DNA of 64,000 bases, from the NCBI RefSeq assembly GCF_002005565.1, contig NZ_BDJC01000020.1, forward strand, positions 43,081 to 107,080, read 5' to 3'. The DNA comes from Streptomyces sp. JHA26 (GTDB lineage: Bacteria > Actinomycetota > Actinomycetes > Streptomycetales > Streptomycetaceae). The position numbers were made by a program, and so were the translations under genes. Under the pieces are notes generated by a model. That model did no database searches and was not told the origin of the DNA. It worked only from the letters and a program-made list of their open reading frames with translations. This document shows, in pieces, positions 8,660 to 18,700 of this stretch; the first letter of the stretch is position 1, and each line of letters begins with the position of its first letter.

Positions 8660-9094
8660 TCAGCACGCGCACTCGGCCCAGACGGTCTTGCCGCCCGGCG
8701 GATACGGCTCCGTGCCCCAGCGGTCGGCCAGGGCGGTGACGATGACCAGGCCCCGGCCCGACTCGTCGTCCGACGGCGTGACGGCGTCCCCCACCGGGGA
8801 GGGGAGCCGCTCCCCGCGGGCGTCGGAGACCGCGATGCGCAGCACGCCGGCGGCCGGGTCGTGGGTGAGGGCGAGACGGAAGTCGCGGCCCTGGACACGG
8901 CCGTGCAGCGCCGCGTTGGCGGCCAGTTCCGCGACGATCTGCTCCGCCCGGTCGGTGACGCCGGGTGACACCTGCCAGGTCCGCAGCTGCTCGTAGGTGA
9001 GCAGTCGGGCGAGGCGGGCACCGCGTCGGGTGGACGAGAACTGCTGCGTGAACGTCCGCGCGGCGGCGGGAAGCTGGGGTGTGGTTGTGCTCAT
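8660..9094 (-). CDS. HATPase-fold ATP-binding protein (anti-sigma/SpoIIAB-like)
   Basis: 144 residues. The GHKL ATPase pattern is clear: N-box IVAELAANAALHG (about 53-65), a degenerate G1 region around VSDARGERLP, and G2 ESGRGLVIVTALADRWG near 111-127, followed by GGKTVWAEC at the C-terminus. Streptomyces genomes encode dozens of such stand-alone proteins. Some phosphorylate anti-anti-sigma factors, but most have no known partner. No sigma factor or STAS protein is adjacent, so its target is unknown. ATG at 9094 with only a weak ribosome site. Confidence 0.82.
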   Translation of the reverse strand: MSTTTPQLPAAARTFTQQFSSTRRGARLARLLTYEQLRTWQVSPGVTDRAEQIVAELAANAALHGRVQGRDFRLALTHDPAAGVLRIAVSDARGERLPSPVGDAVTPSDDESGRGLVIVTALADRWGTEPYPPGGKTVWAECAC

Positions 9095-9372
9095 GGGACC
9101 ACGGTGGCGGGCGCGCGGGGGCGCGTTCCAGAGGTGAGCCCCGTACGTGGAGTCACCGTACGGACACCTGCCGTGCGGGCTCGAGGTGACGCCACCGGCA
9201 CGACCAGGGCCTGTCCGGCGGGCGGATCATGCCGCGGTCGTGGCGGTCCGGCACCTGGTGACCCGCTCCCTGGTCCGAGGGGGGGCGACCTCGGCGCCCC
9301 TTGACTTCGAGAGCACTCCAGCAGGCAGGATCACCGCCGAAGCCCCAGGCATCCCCTTCGGAAGGCCCCAGC

Positions 9373-10359
9373 ATGCGCTACCGCACGATCGGTCAGAGCC
9401 CGGACAGCCGCCGCAAGGTGAGCGTCCTGAGCCTCGGCGCCATGCGGTTCGGCACCACCACCGACGAGGCGACCTCGTACGCGATCCTCGACCGGTACGT
9501 CGAAGCCGGCGGCACCTTCATCGACACCGCCAACAACTACGCGTTCTGGGTCAACGGCACTCAGGGCGGCGAGAGCGAGCGGCTCCTGGGACGCTGGCGG
9601 CGCAGCCGGGGCGTCGGCGACGAGATCACGATCGCCACCAAGCTCGGCGGCCGCCCCAACCACCCCACCTCGACCTTCACGAAGGACGTCGAGGGCCTCA
9701 CCGCGAAGACGATCCGCGAGTCGGCCGAGCGCAGCCGCGAGAACCTCGGCACGGACAAGCTGGACCTGCTCTACGCGCACATCGAGGATCCCCGCGTCCC
9801 CCTCCAGGAGACGGTGGAGGGTTTCGCCGCCGTCGTCGCCGACGGCACGGTGGGCCTGCTGGGTGCGAGCAACCATCGTGTCTGGCGCCTGGAGCGCGCC
9901 CGGACCCTGGCGGCAGCCGCGGGACTGCCCGGCTACGAGGTTCTGCAGTACCACCACAGCTACCTCCGCCATCGCACCGACGAGCCCACGCTCCGCTCTC
10001 CCGACGGCGACCTGGGGGTCGTCTCCGGCGACCACCTCAGCTACCTCCGCGAGGACCCGTCCCTCTCCCTGGTCGCCTACTCCCCGCTTCTGAACGGCAG
10101 TTACGGCCGTGCGGACAAGCCTCTGGACCCCGGCTACCAGAACGCGGGAACGGCCACCCGCCTCGCCGCCCTGGCGGAGGTCGCGGCGGAGACGGGAGCC
10201 ACGCGGAACCAGGTCGTCCTCGCCTGGCTGATCGGCGGCGAGATCCCGGTCATCCCCCTGGTGGGCGCGTCCTCGGTGGCCCAACTGGAGGAGAGCCTCG
10301 CGGCGACGGACCTCGACCTCACACAGGACCAGCGGGCGAAACTGGACGCCGCGCATTAG
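9373..10359 (+). CDS. Aldo/keto reductase
   Basis: 328 residues, ATG at 9373 with GGAAGG upstream. An NADPH-dependent (beta/alpha)8-barrel oxidoreductase. The catalytic tetrad is visible: Asp in FIDTAN, Tyr in NNYAFW, Lys in ATKLGG and His in YAHIED. The later VLAWLIGGEIPVIPLVGASS segment matches the cofactor-binding loop of the family. Length is typical. The substrate cannot be deduced. It stands alone on the plus strand; the 278 bp before it hold no convincing gene. Confidence 0.88.
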   Translation: MRYRTIGQSPDSRRKVSVLSLGAMRFGTTTDEATSYAILDRYVEAGGTFIDTANNYAFWVNGTQGGESERLLGRWRRSRGVGDEITIATKLGGRPNHPTSTFTKDVEGLTAKTIRESAERSRENLGTDKLDLLYAHIEDPRVPLQETVEGFAAVVADGTVGLLGASNHRVWRLERARTLAAAAGLPGYEVLQYHHSYLRHRTDEPTLRSPDGDLGVVSGDHLSYLREDPSLSLVAYSPLLNGSYGRADKPLDPGYQNAGTATRLAALAEVAAETGATRNQVVLAWLIGGEIPVIPLVGASSVAQLEESLAATDLDLTQDQRAKLDAAH

Positions 10360-10501
10360 GCCCTGTCCTGGTCATGGGCGGAGCCCTTGGCCGCCTCGAA
10401 GACCCTGCGACCGGCCTGGACCGGACCGGTGAATCCGGCTGTCCGTCGCCGACTACCCTGACGTTCCCTCGGGGTCGGCGTCGGATCCGGAGGTGCCTTC
10501 G

Positions 10502-10720
10502 GTGGCGGGTGTCAGGTCTGTGGTGCGCAGCAAGAAGGTCGCGGCCGCGGTGGTGACAGCGGTCGGTGTCGTGGCGGTGGGCCTCGGGACGAGTGCGGCC
10601 GCGAACGCGCCGGAGGACAAGGGGCGCCCTCTGGGGCAGGGGTTCGACAAGTCTCCGCAGGAACTCCGTGAGTACGGGACGCCCGAGCGCATCAAGGAGG
10701 TGAAGCGGAACGGCCTGTGA
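10502..10720 (+). CDS. Small membrane or secreted protein (72 aa)
   Basis: GTG at 10502 with GGAGG eight bases upstream; an earlier in-frame GTG at 10493 lies inside that ribosome site and is unlikely. RSKK at the N-terminus precedes one hydrophobic stretch (VAAAVVTAVGVVAVGLGTSAAA), a signal peptide or single membrane helix. A short polar tail with ELREYGTPERIKEVKRNG follows. Family not recognised. The TGA at 10718 ends it cleanly. Confidence 0.5.
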   Translation: MAGVRSVVRSKKVAAAVVTAVGVVAVGLGTSAAANAPEDKGRPLGQGFDKSPQELREYGTPERIKEVKRNGL

Positions 10721-11035
10721 GGCCCGCCGCAGCCTCCGGCGTCGAGAACCCGTCCACCAGGAGCTTCGTCGTTGCTCAGGCGTGTCCAGCTCGCGGTCAA
10801 CACCGCCAGCCGTGGGGACAGGGACAGTGTTGGCCCCCGGGCCGGAGGGCTGGACGGTCGGCGACGTGGAGGTCCTGCCGGGGTATGCCGCCGCCGTGTC
10901 GCTCAAGCGAGCGACTGAGCGGTGATGGGTCGGGCCGATCAACACGCAATCTGTCCTCGGTGAGCCGGTGAGAGCCGCTAAGGTTCTTCAACGCGCAGAC
11001 GTGGGGCGAGGTTTCGGGGGAGGCGAGCTATACCG
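10721..11035. other. Gap between small membrane protein and NACHT gene
   Basis: No complete gene. One plus-strand frame ends in a natural-looking tail (GWTVGDVEVLPGYAAAVSLK, then RATER and TGA at about 10920) and may be the end of a lost gene. The final 60 bases before 11036 should contain the promoter of the NACHT gene, but I see no consensus -35/-10 pair. Confidence 0.3.
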
Positions 11036-14000
11036 ATGGAGATCGTCACGACGGCCGCAGGGATCATCGGAAGGATGGCAGCCAAGCCCTTGTCGGATAC
11101 CGCGATGCGTCGTGAGGCGGTGATCCGAGCGCTGCGGGCAGCACGGCTGAACCCCACGGTGCCACCGCAGGACTTCGCCAGTCTGTACGCCTACACACTC
11201 ATCGAGTACTGCACCGGTCGCTCGCAGTCTGTGCTGGTCTTCTTCCGGGATACGTACGTACGGGATGCGTTCCACAGGTCCTTCTCCGACGGCGACTGGA
11301 GCCGGCTGCGCCGTGAGACGTCGGAAGCGGTGGAGCGCAACCGCGAGACACGCGAGTTCGGGCACCTCGACCACGGATTCGAGGAGCATGTCGACGGATT
11401 CATCGCCGAGTTCCACTCTCTTGTGGACCGCAGTCGGGCACCGCACGAGGCTCGACTTGAGCAGAAGATCGACACGCTCCTGGAACGAGTTCCTCAGACG
11501 CGGGTGGAGGAGGAGAGCCATCGCGTTCGCACCGAGCCGGGACGCGCCGAACTCTCGCCCGCACAACGTCTCATGCAGGACGCGCACGAGTGGTTCACCG
11601 CTGTGGGCTACGAGATCCGGCGCACGTGGGAGGTGGCCGACGGCAATGTGGCCATGCTGGTCGACATCCCCCAGCGGCGTCCCGGGCGCTTCGATCGTAC
11701 GGTGATGCTCTGCGTCGAGGGTGAACTCGCGCCGCACCACATGCGGCTCCTCGACGAACTGGTCACTGCCGAGACCGCCCTGGAGGGCTGGGGACTGGCC
11801 CGACTTCGAGTCAGTGAGGCCGCCCGCCGCCAGGCTGCGGATAGCGGCGACGTACTGTTCTGCTTCTCTTTCGACGAGCTGGTCGATCTTGAAGCGGACT
11901 TCGAGCCGTACATCGCCTGGGTCGAAGAAGAGGTTCGCCGCCGCGGCATCGACAGCCGTTACGTGCCGGTCTCCTGCCGCAAGGAAGAGATCGACCCCGC
12001 GACGCAGCGGACGCTCGACACCAGTACCTATGACTGGCGGGACGGCGGCCTGGACGACTACGTGGCGGGCTGGCTGGAAGAACCGGCGAAGAGGCATCTC
12101 TCCGTCCTCGGCGAGTTCGGCATGGGCAAGTCGTGGTTCGCCCTGCACCTGGCCGGCGATATGGCCCGTGGTTGGCGCGACGCCAAGCAGAGGGGGGTGC
12201 CCAGGCCCCGGATTCCCCTGCTGATCCCGCTGCGGGACTACGCCAAGCAGGCGACGGTCCAGGGTCTGTTGTCGGAGTTCTTCTTCAACAAGCACAAGAT
12301 CGACCTGCGCAGCTACGACGTCTTCCGTGTCCTCAACCGTATGGGCCGTCTGCTGCTCATCTTCGACGGCTTCGACGAGATGGCCGCGAGGGCCGATCGG
12401 AACACCGTCATCGCGAACTTCTGGGAACTGGCCGGCGCCGTCGAACCCGGCGCGAAGGTGCTGCTCAGCAGCCGCAAGGAACACTTCCGTGACGCCCAGG
12501 AGGCGCGCAAGCTGTTCGGCGGTGAGATCAGCGTGCCCACGGCCGGATCTCTCGAGTCCAAGGACGGCCCGACCTTCGACATCGTCGAGCTGGTTCGCTT
12601 CGACGACGAGCAGATCGAACGGATGCTCCGCCATGACCTGGCCGAGGACAAGGTACGGCTGGTCATGGAGCACGAGGACGTGCGTGAGCTCATGGGGCGG
12701 CCGGTCATGTCCGAGCTGGTGATCGACGCACTGCCGGAGATCGAGCAGGGGGCCGAGATCAATCTCGCCCGGATCTACCTCTATGCCGTGCAACGGAAGA
12801 TGGACCGTGACGTGCGGGCGGAGCGCACGTTCACATCGCGCGGCGACAAGCTCTTCTTCCTGTGCGAGGTCGCGTGGGAGATGCTCTCCACCAACCAGCT
12901 CAGCCTCAACTACCGCGACTTCCCCGATCGACTGCGGTCCTGCTTCGGCTCTGCAGTGCAGAGCGCCAAGGACCTCGACTACTGGGAACAGGACATGCGC
13001 AACCAGGGCATGCTGGTGCGCAACGCCGAGGGCGACTACGGCCCCTCGCACAAGTCTTTGTTGGAGTTCCTGGTAGCCCTCAAGTTCGCGGCGGAACTCG
13101 GTCTGTTGGAAGGTGACTTCCTCGGCGTGATCCCTACGTCGGAGTCTGTGGACACCGGGCAGCGGGAGTGGACGTGGTCGCAGTACTTCTCGGCTCGCTC
13201 GGGCGACGGGAAGCTGCCCGCACTCGCTGCGTTCGTGGCGGAACCGATCGACGTGCTGGGCAGCACGTTCGGCGAGCTGGATCAGAACGAAGCGGTGTAC
13301 GAGTTCCTCTCGACGATGGTCCGCGAATGTATGGATCACCAGGAGCGACTGCTCGACGTGGCACGGGCGACTACCGGAGCGGAGGTGGAGACGGGGACCC
13401 TCGCGGCCAACTGCCTCAACTTGATCGTCTTCGCCGGGGGCAGTCTGGAGGGGGCACGGTTGAGAGGGCTCGATCTCTCGGGCTTTGGGCCGTGGCACTC
13501 TACGCAAAAGGTGTCACTCGCGGGTGCTGACCTGCGAGATACACAGCTAGGCGACGCGCGACTGACCAGTGTCGACCTCGCCGGAGCAGACCTCACCGGC
13601 GCATGGCTGGGGCACGGGGATCTACTGGATGACGGGCAATATCGCCAAGGCCTGGTCCATTCCAGCGGAGCGGTGGTGGTTCATGAAGGCAACGAGGTGC
13701 TGCACTGGGCGAGAGGCCGAATACACGAGCCACCCTCTCGACTGCCTATCGTCGGTGATCCACACTCCGTGAACATCGGAAACTGGGATTCTGCCACCTG
13801 GTGGTACAGCGATGTGACTGAGGGGCGGATCATCGATGCGGCGACAGGCGGTGTGGTCGGCATCACGATAGCTGGGGAGTACTGCATCCCTATCGTGTGG
13901 CGAGATCAGCAGGCACTCGCTGCGTTCGATCCCGTGGCCCACGCCCTGCTTGTGAAAGAGCCGGGGACGGGCCACGTCATCGACAATTTGCCATTGCTTT

Positions 14001-14647
14001 GGGAGGGATCCGGAACGACAGTCCTCATGGGCGGTAGCCACGGCCTTGTGGCGATGGGATGGGGTGAAATGTCCCTGCGCTTTGGAGTCGCCACGGGAGA
14101 AGAAGGTGGCTACTGGCGTCAACTGCAGACCATGGATTACAAACGGGAAGCCACAAGTCGTCAGGTTCTCTCGACGAAGGACAGCGCACTGCTTCTGGTG
14201 GACGGGCGACCCGTCGCGGCGGTGGACGCCCTTGCGCCAGAGGGTCGACTCGATGATCAGGGATTGCCCTTTCCTGTTCCGGCATTGACCAAGGTCGATG
14301 CCTTCGTATTCCGCGCCAGGTCAGGCATGGCGGCAGTGGCGGCTGACAATAGCCTGTATGGGTGGTCTATGGGGACGTCCTCCCAAGCGATGATGTGGCA
14401 GATACCGGGGGTGCCCAGTGGGGTTCAGGCGCTCTGGTCCCCCGTAGAGGGCGATCTCCTTGCTGTCATGACGAGGATGGGTGAATTGTGGCTATGCGAC
14501 TTCCGTACGGGCGAAGTCAAGTCCCGTACAGCGCTGGGCAGTCGCCTGCGAGGTACGCGCTTCTCGCGTGTGTGTGGTCTGGACGAGGGCGCATTGCAAG
14601 CCATCTGCCGGGCTGGCGGCGTGCTCGTGGACCAGCCTGAACCGTAG
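11036..14647 (+). CDS. NACHT-family STAND NTPase with pentapeptide and beta-propeller-like C-terminus
   Basis: 1203 residues. N-terminal ~170 residues are helical and unknown. Residues ~180-300 form an alpha/beta domain (EWFTAVGYEIRRTWE, FDRTVMLCVEGE) that resembles a degenerate restriction-endonuclease fold. The NACHT module follows: Walker A GEFGMGKS at 359-366 and Walker B LIFDGFDE at 441-448. A helical region comes next, then pentapeptide-type repeats (LEGARLRGLDLSGFG, AGADLRDTQL, AGADLTGAWL) around 800-865. The last ~330 residues are beta-rich, propeller-like. Bacterial NACHT proteins are NLR-like phage sensors that trigger growth arrest or death. This one stands alone, the usual single-gene layout. 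ATG at 11036 has GGGGGAGG somewhat far upstream (12 bases); the ATG at 11075 is an alternative. Confidence 0.85.
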   Translation: MEIVTTAAGIIGRMAAKPLSDTAMRREAVIRALRAARLNPTVPPQDFASLYAYTLIEYCTGRSQSVLVFFRDTYVRDAFHRSFSDGDWSRLRRETSEAVERNRETREFGHLDHGFEEHVDGFIAEFHSLVDRSRAPHEARLEQKIDTLLERVPQTRVEEESHRVRTEPGRAELSPAQRLMQDAHEWFTAVGYEIRRTWEVADGNVAMLVDIPQRRPGRFDRTVMLCVEGELAPHHMRLLDELVTAETALEGWGLARLRVSEAARRQAADSGDVLFCFSFDELVDLEADFEPYIAWVEEEVRRRGIDSRYVPVSCRKEEIDPATQRTLDTSTYDWRDGGLDDYVAGWLEEPAKRHLSVLGEFGMGKSWFALHLAGDMARGWRDAKQRGVPRPRIPLLIPLRDYAKQATVQGLLSEFFFNKHKIDLRSYDVFRVLNRMGRLLLIFDGFDEMAARADRNTVIANFWELAGAVEPGAKVLLSSRKEHFRDAQEARKLFGGEISVPTAGSLESKDGPTFDIVELVRFDDEQIERMLRHDLAEDKVRLVMEHEDVRELMGRPVMSELVIDALPEIEQGAEINLARIYLYAVQRKMDRDVRAERTFTSRGDKLFFLCEVAWEMLSTNQLSLNYRDFPDRLRSCFGSAVQSAKDLDYWEQDMRNQGMLVRNAEGDYGPSHKSLLEFLVALKFAAELGLLEGDFLGVIPTSESVDTGQREWTWSQYFSARSGDGKLPALAAFVAEPIDVLGSTFGELDQNEAVYEFLSTMVRECMDHQERLLDVARATTGAEVETGTLAANCLNLIVFAGGSLEGARLRGLDLSGFGPWHSTQKVSLAGADLRDTQLGDARLTSVDLAGADLTGAWLGHGDLLDDGQYRQGLVHSSGAVVVHEGNEVLHWARGRIHEPPSRLPIVGDPHSVNIGNWDSATWWYSDVTEGRIIDAATGGVVGITIAGEYCIPIVWRDQQALAAFDPVAHALLVKEPGTGHVIDNLPLLWEGSGTTVLMGGSHGLVAMGWGEMSLRFGVATGEEGGYWRQLQTMDYKREATSRQVLSTKDSALLLVDGRPVAAVDALAPEGRLDDQGLPFPVPALTKVDAFVFRARSGMAAVAADNSLYGWSMGTSSQAMMWQIPGVPSGVQALWSPVEGDLLAVMTRMGELWLCDFRTGEVKSRTALGSRLRGTRFSRVCGLDEGALQAICRAGGVLVDQPEP

Positions 14648-14744
14648 TCTCCACGATTCGCACCTGGAGGCGTCGACTCGTCGGGCGGACTGACGGCGAA
14701 GGTGTTGCGGCAAGGCGGGAGGACGGACAGTTACTCCCCGCCGT

Positions 14745-14867
14745 TTCCGCCACTGTCCGCCGAGGATGCCTTCCAGTTCGCGCTCGATGGCTCCCTTGGG
14801 CTTGGCCCCGACGATGGGTCTTGGTGACCTCGCCGGCCACGTACACGTTCATCGTGGGGATGGACAT
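14745..14867 (-). pseudogene. Thioredoxin C-terminal fragment, frameshifted
   Basis: The minus strand reads SIPTMNVYVAGEVTKT directly from the outer end of the inverted repeat. After a one-base shift it continues IVGAKPKGAIERELEGIL. This is the end of a thioredoxin (cis-Pro loop SIPT, GEVVKT, GAKPK). The N-terminal half with the CGPC active site is missing, cut exactly at the left arm of the inverted repeat. Dead remnant. Confidence 0.7.
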
Positions 14868-14940
14868 TGAACCGCTCCGGGTCTGATGGAGGCTCGATCC
14901 TCTCAGGGAATCGAGCCTCCATCAGACCCGGAGCGGTTCA
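14868..14940. repeat. Perfect 31-bp inverted repeat, 11-bp spacer
   Basis: The left arm 14868-14898 starts TGAACCGCTCCGGGTC and the right arm 14910-14940 is its exact reverse complement; spacer 14899-14909 is CCTCTCAGGGA. The outer ends abut two truncated genes: the thioredoxin fragment on the left and the XRE fragment on the right. Far longer and more perfect than an ordinary terminator. Candidates are a collapsed insertion element reduced to its ends, a MITE, or an inverted duplication at a deletion junction. It would also work as a strong hairpin. Confidence 0.85.
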
Positions 14941-14946
14941 GAGCAC

Positions 14947-15240
14947 GTGCTGCGCGACCAGTTGGACCACATCTTGGATCTCGCCAGGCTCCGCAACGTG
15001 TCCGTGCAGGTCATGCCTACCCGCACGGTGTCCCACGCGGGTCTGGACGGCCCCCTGGCGTTGCTGGAGACCCCGGAGGGGAGATCCTTGGCGTATTCCG
15101 AAGGGCAGGAGAGCGGCCGACTGATCGCTGATCCGAAGCAGGCTGCCGTCCTCCACCGGAGGTATGCGACACTCCGCGCACAGGCCCTCACCCCTCACGA
15201 CTCCGTGGGCCTGCTGGAGCGGATCAGAGGAGAACTATGA
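14947..15240 (+). pseudogene. XRE-family regulator, DUF5753 C-terminal fragment
   Basis: 97 codons from a GTG at 14947; the frame is open only from 14887 and the codons upstream of the GTG come from the inverted repeat. The sequence (DHILDLARLRNVSVQVMPTR, LALLETPEGRSLAYSEGQES, GRLIADPKQAAVLHRRYATL) matches the last third of the intact XRE regulator at 25343-26203 almost domain for domain. The N-terminal helix-turn-helix and about two thirds of the protein are missing. It still overlaps its DUF397 partner by ATGA. It can no longer bind DNA by the usual domain. Confidence 0.8.
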
Positions 15241-15422
15241 GCGGCATGCAACTGACCTGGTTCAAGTCCAGTTACAGCGGCACGGCTGGTGACAACTGCG
15301 TCGAGGTCGCCGTCACTGAACAGACCGTCCACGTCCGTGACTCCAAGGACGTGACGCGTCATCCTTTCACCGTGAGCCGGAACGGCTGGTCGCAGTTCGT
15401 CGCCTTCCTCGAGGACAACTGA
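15237..15422 (+). CDS. DUF397 protein
   Basis: 61 residues; ATG overlaps the stop of the XRE fragment (ATGA). The family hallmarks are present: W-FKSSYSG near the N-terminus, NCVEVAVTE, VHVRDSKD and a final aromatic WSQFVAFL. DUF397 proteins are small partners of XRE/DUF5753 regulators in Streptomyces, with roles in development reported for some pairs. Here the regulator is truncated, so this member is probably an orphan. A close paralogue lies at 26200-26385. Confidence 0.88.
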   Translation: MSGMQLTWFKSSYSGTAGDNCVEVAVTEQTVHVRDSKDVTRHPFTVSRNGWSQFVAFLEDN

Positions 15423-15425
15423 CCC

Positions 15426-15725
15426 ATGCCCAGGACCACGCAGCTGCGTACGTACACCGTTCGTGAAGGGCTGCTCGACGAGTGGGTGGAGCGGTGGCGC
15501 AACGACATCGTGCCGCTGCGGCTGAAACTGGGCTTCGAGATCGGCGGAGCCTGGGTGGACCGGGAACGCAACCAGTTCGTCTGGCTGATCTCCTACGAGG
15601 GCCCGGAGACCTTCGCGGAGCGCAACGCGATGTACTGGGCGTCGCCCGAGCGCGAGGCAATGGGCCTCGACCCGGACGACTACCTCCTGCACACCGACGA
15701 CCGCACGGTCGAGCAGCGTTACTGA
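15426..15725 (+). CDS. NIPSNAP-family protein
   Basis: 99 residues, ATG three bases after the DUF397 stop. The ferredoxin-like alpha/beta pattern of NIPSNAP is visible: QLRTYTVREGLLDEWVERW, then GFEIGGAWVDRERNQFVWLI and a C-terminal SPEREAMGLDPDDYL segment. Function in bacteria is poorly defined (small dimeric alpha-beta barrel). Convergent with the STAND gene at 15727, with one base between the two stops. Confidence 0.8.
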   Translation: MPRTTQLRTYTVREGLLDEWVERWRNDIVPLRLKLGFEIGGAWVDRERNQFVWLISYEGPETFAERNAMYWASPEREAMGLDPDDYLLHTDDRTVEQRY

Positions 15726-15726
15726 T

Positions 15727-18700
15727 TCAGGCGGGGTCCGGCGGCAGCAGGTGCTGCCGCCGCTCCTCCGCGTCCAGCGTGCGGAACACCCGCCCGCGCG
15801 CCCGCGCCTCCAACTGGTCGTAGTCGGGATCCGCCGGCCACACCCGCGTGGTGCCGTCGGCGGAGGCGGTGAGCAGCCGCGTACCGTCCCCGGACCACGC
15901 CACCGACAGCACCTTGTCCCGGTGGACACCGACGACGGCGAGTTCCTCGAACGTGGCGGCGGACCAGAGCCGTACCGTCCGGTCGTCGGAACCGGTCGCG
16001 ACGCGGCGGCCGTCCGGCGACCAGGCGACGGCCCGGACCCGCCCCTCGTGGCCCTTCAGCACGTCGATACGCCGGCCGGTCACCGCGTCCCATACGGCGG
16101 CCGTCCAGTCACCGGAGGCCGTGGCCACCCGCTCCTCGTCCGGGGACCAGGCCGCGTCCTCCACGTAGTTGCCGTGTCCGCGCAGCACGGTCAGTTGGGT
16201 GCCGTCGGCGGTGTCCCACAGGCGGCAGGTGCGGTCGTCGGAGCAACTGGCCAGCCTCCGCCCGCTCGGTGACCACGCCACGCGTCCCACCCAGTCCTGA
16301 TGCCCGGTCAGCTTCCGCAGCTCGGCGCCGTCGACGGCGGACACGAGGCGTACGGTGCCGTCGTGGCCGCCGGTCGCGATCCGCCGGGCGTCGGGGGACC
16401 ACGAGCAGCCCTCGACGGGCTCACCGTGCAGGTCGAACACCGTGTCGCCGGAGCCGTCCACCACACGCACCAGTCCGTCCGCGGTGCTGAGGGCCAGACG
16501 GTCGCCGTGTGGTGCCCACGCCACACTCCACACCCGCTCGCCCGGCGCCGTCACCGCTCCGGCGGGCGCGCCGGAGTCCGCGCTCCAGATCCGTGCCGTC
16601 CCGTCGTCCGAGGCGGTGGCGAGACGCGTACTGTCGCCGGACCACACCGCCTGGTTCACCGGCCCGTCGTGCCCCTGGACCAGAACGGACTCGGCTCCCC
16701 GCGGCCGGAGGTCCCACACCCGGCCGCTGCCGTCCGTCGACGCGGTGGCGAGCTGGGTGCCCGACGGCGACCATGCGACGGCCCACACCGTGTCGGTGTG
16801 GCCGCGCAGCACCGCGACCTCCTTCGCGTCCTCGGTGCTGACGACGCGCACCGTCCGGTCGGACGACGGGGAGGCGAGCAGCCGGCCGTCCGGTGAGAAG
16901 GCCGGGTTCCACACGTAGTCCGCGTGGCCGCGCAGCAGCAGCCGCAGGGCGCCCGTGCGAGCGTCCCAGATCCGGGCGGTGTGATCGCCGGACCCGGTGG
17001 CCAGTGACTCTCCGTCCGGCGACCACGCGACGCCCTCGACGAACTCGGTGTGCCCGGTCAGGGCCGTCGTGGCCGCTCCTGTCACCGCGTCCCAGACGAT
17101 CACCGTCCGGTCGTGCGACGCGGTGGCCAGACGCGAGCCGTCCGGCGCCCAGGCCACGCCCCAGACGTCACCGGTGTGGCCGTGCAGTTCGTGCACGAGT
17201 CGACCGCTGTCGGCCTCCCACACCCGGGCCACCTGGTCCTTGAACGTGGCGGCGATCCGTGCCCCGTCCGGCGACCACGCCACCTGCCGACCGATGTCCC
17301 CGGCGCCGGCGAGCTGCCGGACCGGTTCACCGGACACGGCGTCCCAGACGCGTACGACCTGGTCGCGCCCGGCGGTGGCCAGCCGTGTCGCGTCGGGGGA
17401 GAAGGACACCGACTCGACCATAGCGCCGTCACACGGCAGCACCCGCAGCGAACGCCCCGACTCCGCGTCGTACACGCGGGCCGTCCCGTCCCTGGACGCG
17501 GTCGCCAGCAGTCGTCCGTCAGCGGACCAGGCGACGTCCCGGACCGTGTCCGTGTGACCGTCCAACCGGATCCGCAGATGACTCGCGGCCAGCGCCGTCA
17601 TCAGCCCCCGCCGCGCGGCTGCAGTCGGCGCGCACTCGCCGAGCGCGGCCAGGGAGAGCAACAGCGCCCGCTCCGGCTCGGTCTCCGCACTGGCGAGCAC
17701 CTGCCGACCGATGCTCTCCGAGACACGGCTGAGGAAGGCCAGGTCCCGGCTCTGCGAGGCGTCGACGAGCGCACGGGCGGGAGCCGACGCCTGCCCGGCC
17801 TCCTCCAACGCGGCCAGCCACCGCTGGGCGACGGTGAGGCGCTCACCGGTGAGGAGGTAGTCCGCACTGCGCCCGGACCGTTCCCAGTCGGCGGCCCACC
17901 GCTCCAACTCGGCCCGCTCCCGGAGCCGCTCCGCCCGCGCTTCCGCCTCCTGGCGCAAGGGCGCCCACTGCCGGAACAGCGCCTCGTGCGTCACCTCCGC
18001 GCACGCGTCCCGGTGGCCGTCCGCGTTCCCCGCGGTTCCCTCGGCGGCGTAGGACCGGATCAGGCGCGCCTCGATGAAGGCGTCCACCACGTACCGCTCC
18101 CGGTCGGTCAGCTCGGACAGCCGCACCGGACGGCGGGCGAGGTCCCGTTCCTCGACGGTGACGAACTTCAGCAGCACCCGCAGCGCGAAGTCGATGCCGC
18201 CCGGAGTGCCGAGGGCGGCGACCGTGTTGTCGGCCTGCCGGGCCAGCGCCCCCGCCACGCCTCCGAGTTGTCGGTACGTCTCCTCGGTGACCGTGCCGCC
18301 CGGACCACAGGCGAAGTACAGTTCCTGGAGGAGATAGGCGAGCAGGGGCAGTGCGTCGTCCGTACCGGTGTCGTCCACGATGGTCTCGACGAGGCCGGGC
18401 TCGAACGAGATGCCCACCAGCGCACCCGGTCGCTCCACCACCTGGGCGAGCTGTGCCCGGCTCAACGTGCCGATGGCGGCCGGGTGTTGCAGGAACGGCG
18501 CGTGACCGGTCCCGAGCAGCCGTCCCAGCAGGTCCACCCGGCACGTGGCCAGGACCCGGACGGAGGGTTCCTGTCGCAGACACGCGTGCAGCGCTTCCAG
18601 GAACTGTGCCTGTTCCCGCTCACCCGCGAGGGTGACCAGCTCCTCGAACTGGTCGATGACGAGCAGCACCCGCTGGAACTGCCCGGCCCGTAACCGCGAC

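Noticed and set aside
9205..9275. Inverted copies GACCAGGG and CCCTGGTC with IS-end-like sequence GCCTGTCCGGCGGGCGGATC
   Set aside because: Arms are only 8 bp and no transposase code is present; too weak to call an insertion element, though an old IS end is possible.
10797..10991. Short frames on both strands in the gap before the NACHT gene
   Set aside because: No ribosome sites; only a natural-looking tail ending near 10920 remains, noted under that gap.
10988..13507. Minus-strand 839-codon frame opposite the NACHT gene
   Set aside because: No recognisable domain and composition of an antisense frame; the plus strand has intact Walker A and GFDE motifs.
15780..17560. Regular ~126-bp periodicity that looks like a repeat array
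   Set aside because: It comes from the WD40 repeats of the STAND protein; each period is one blade.
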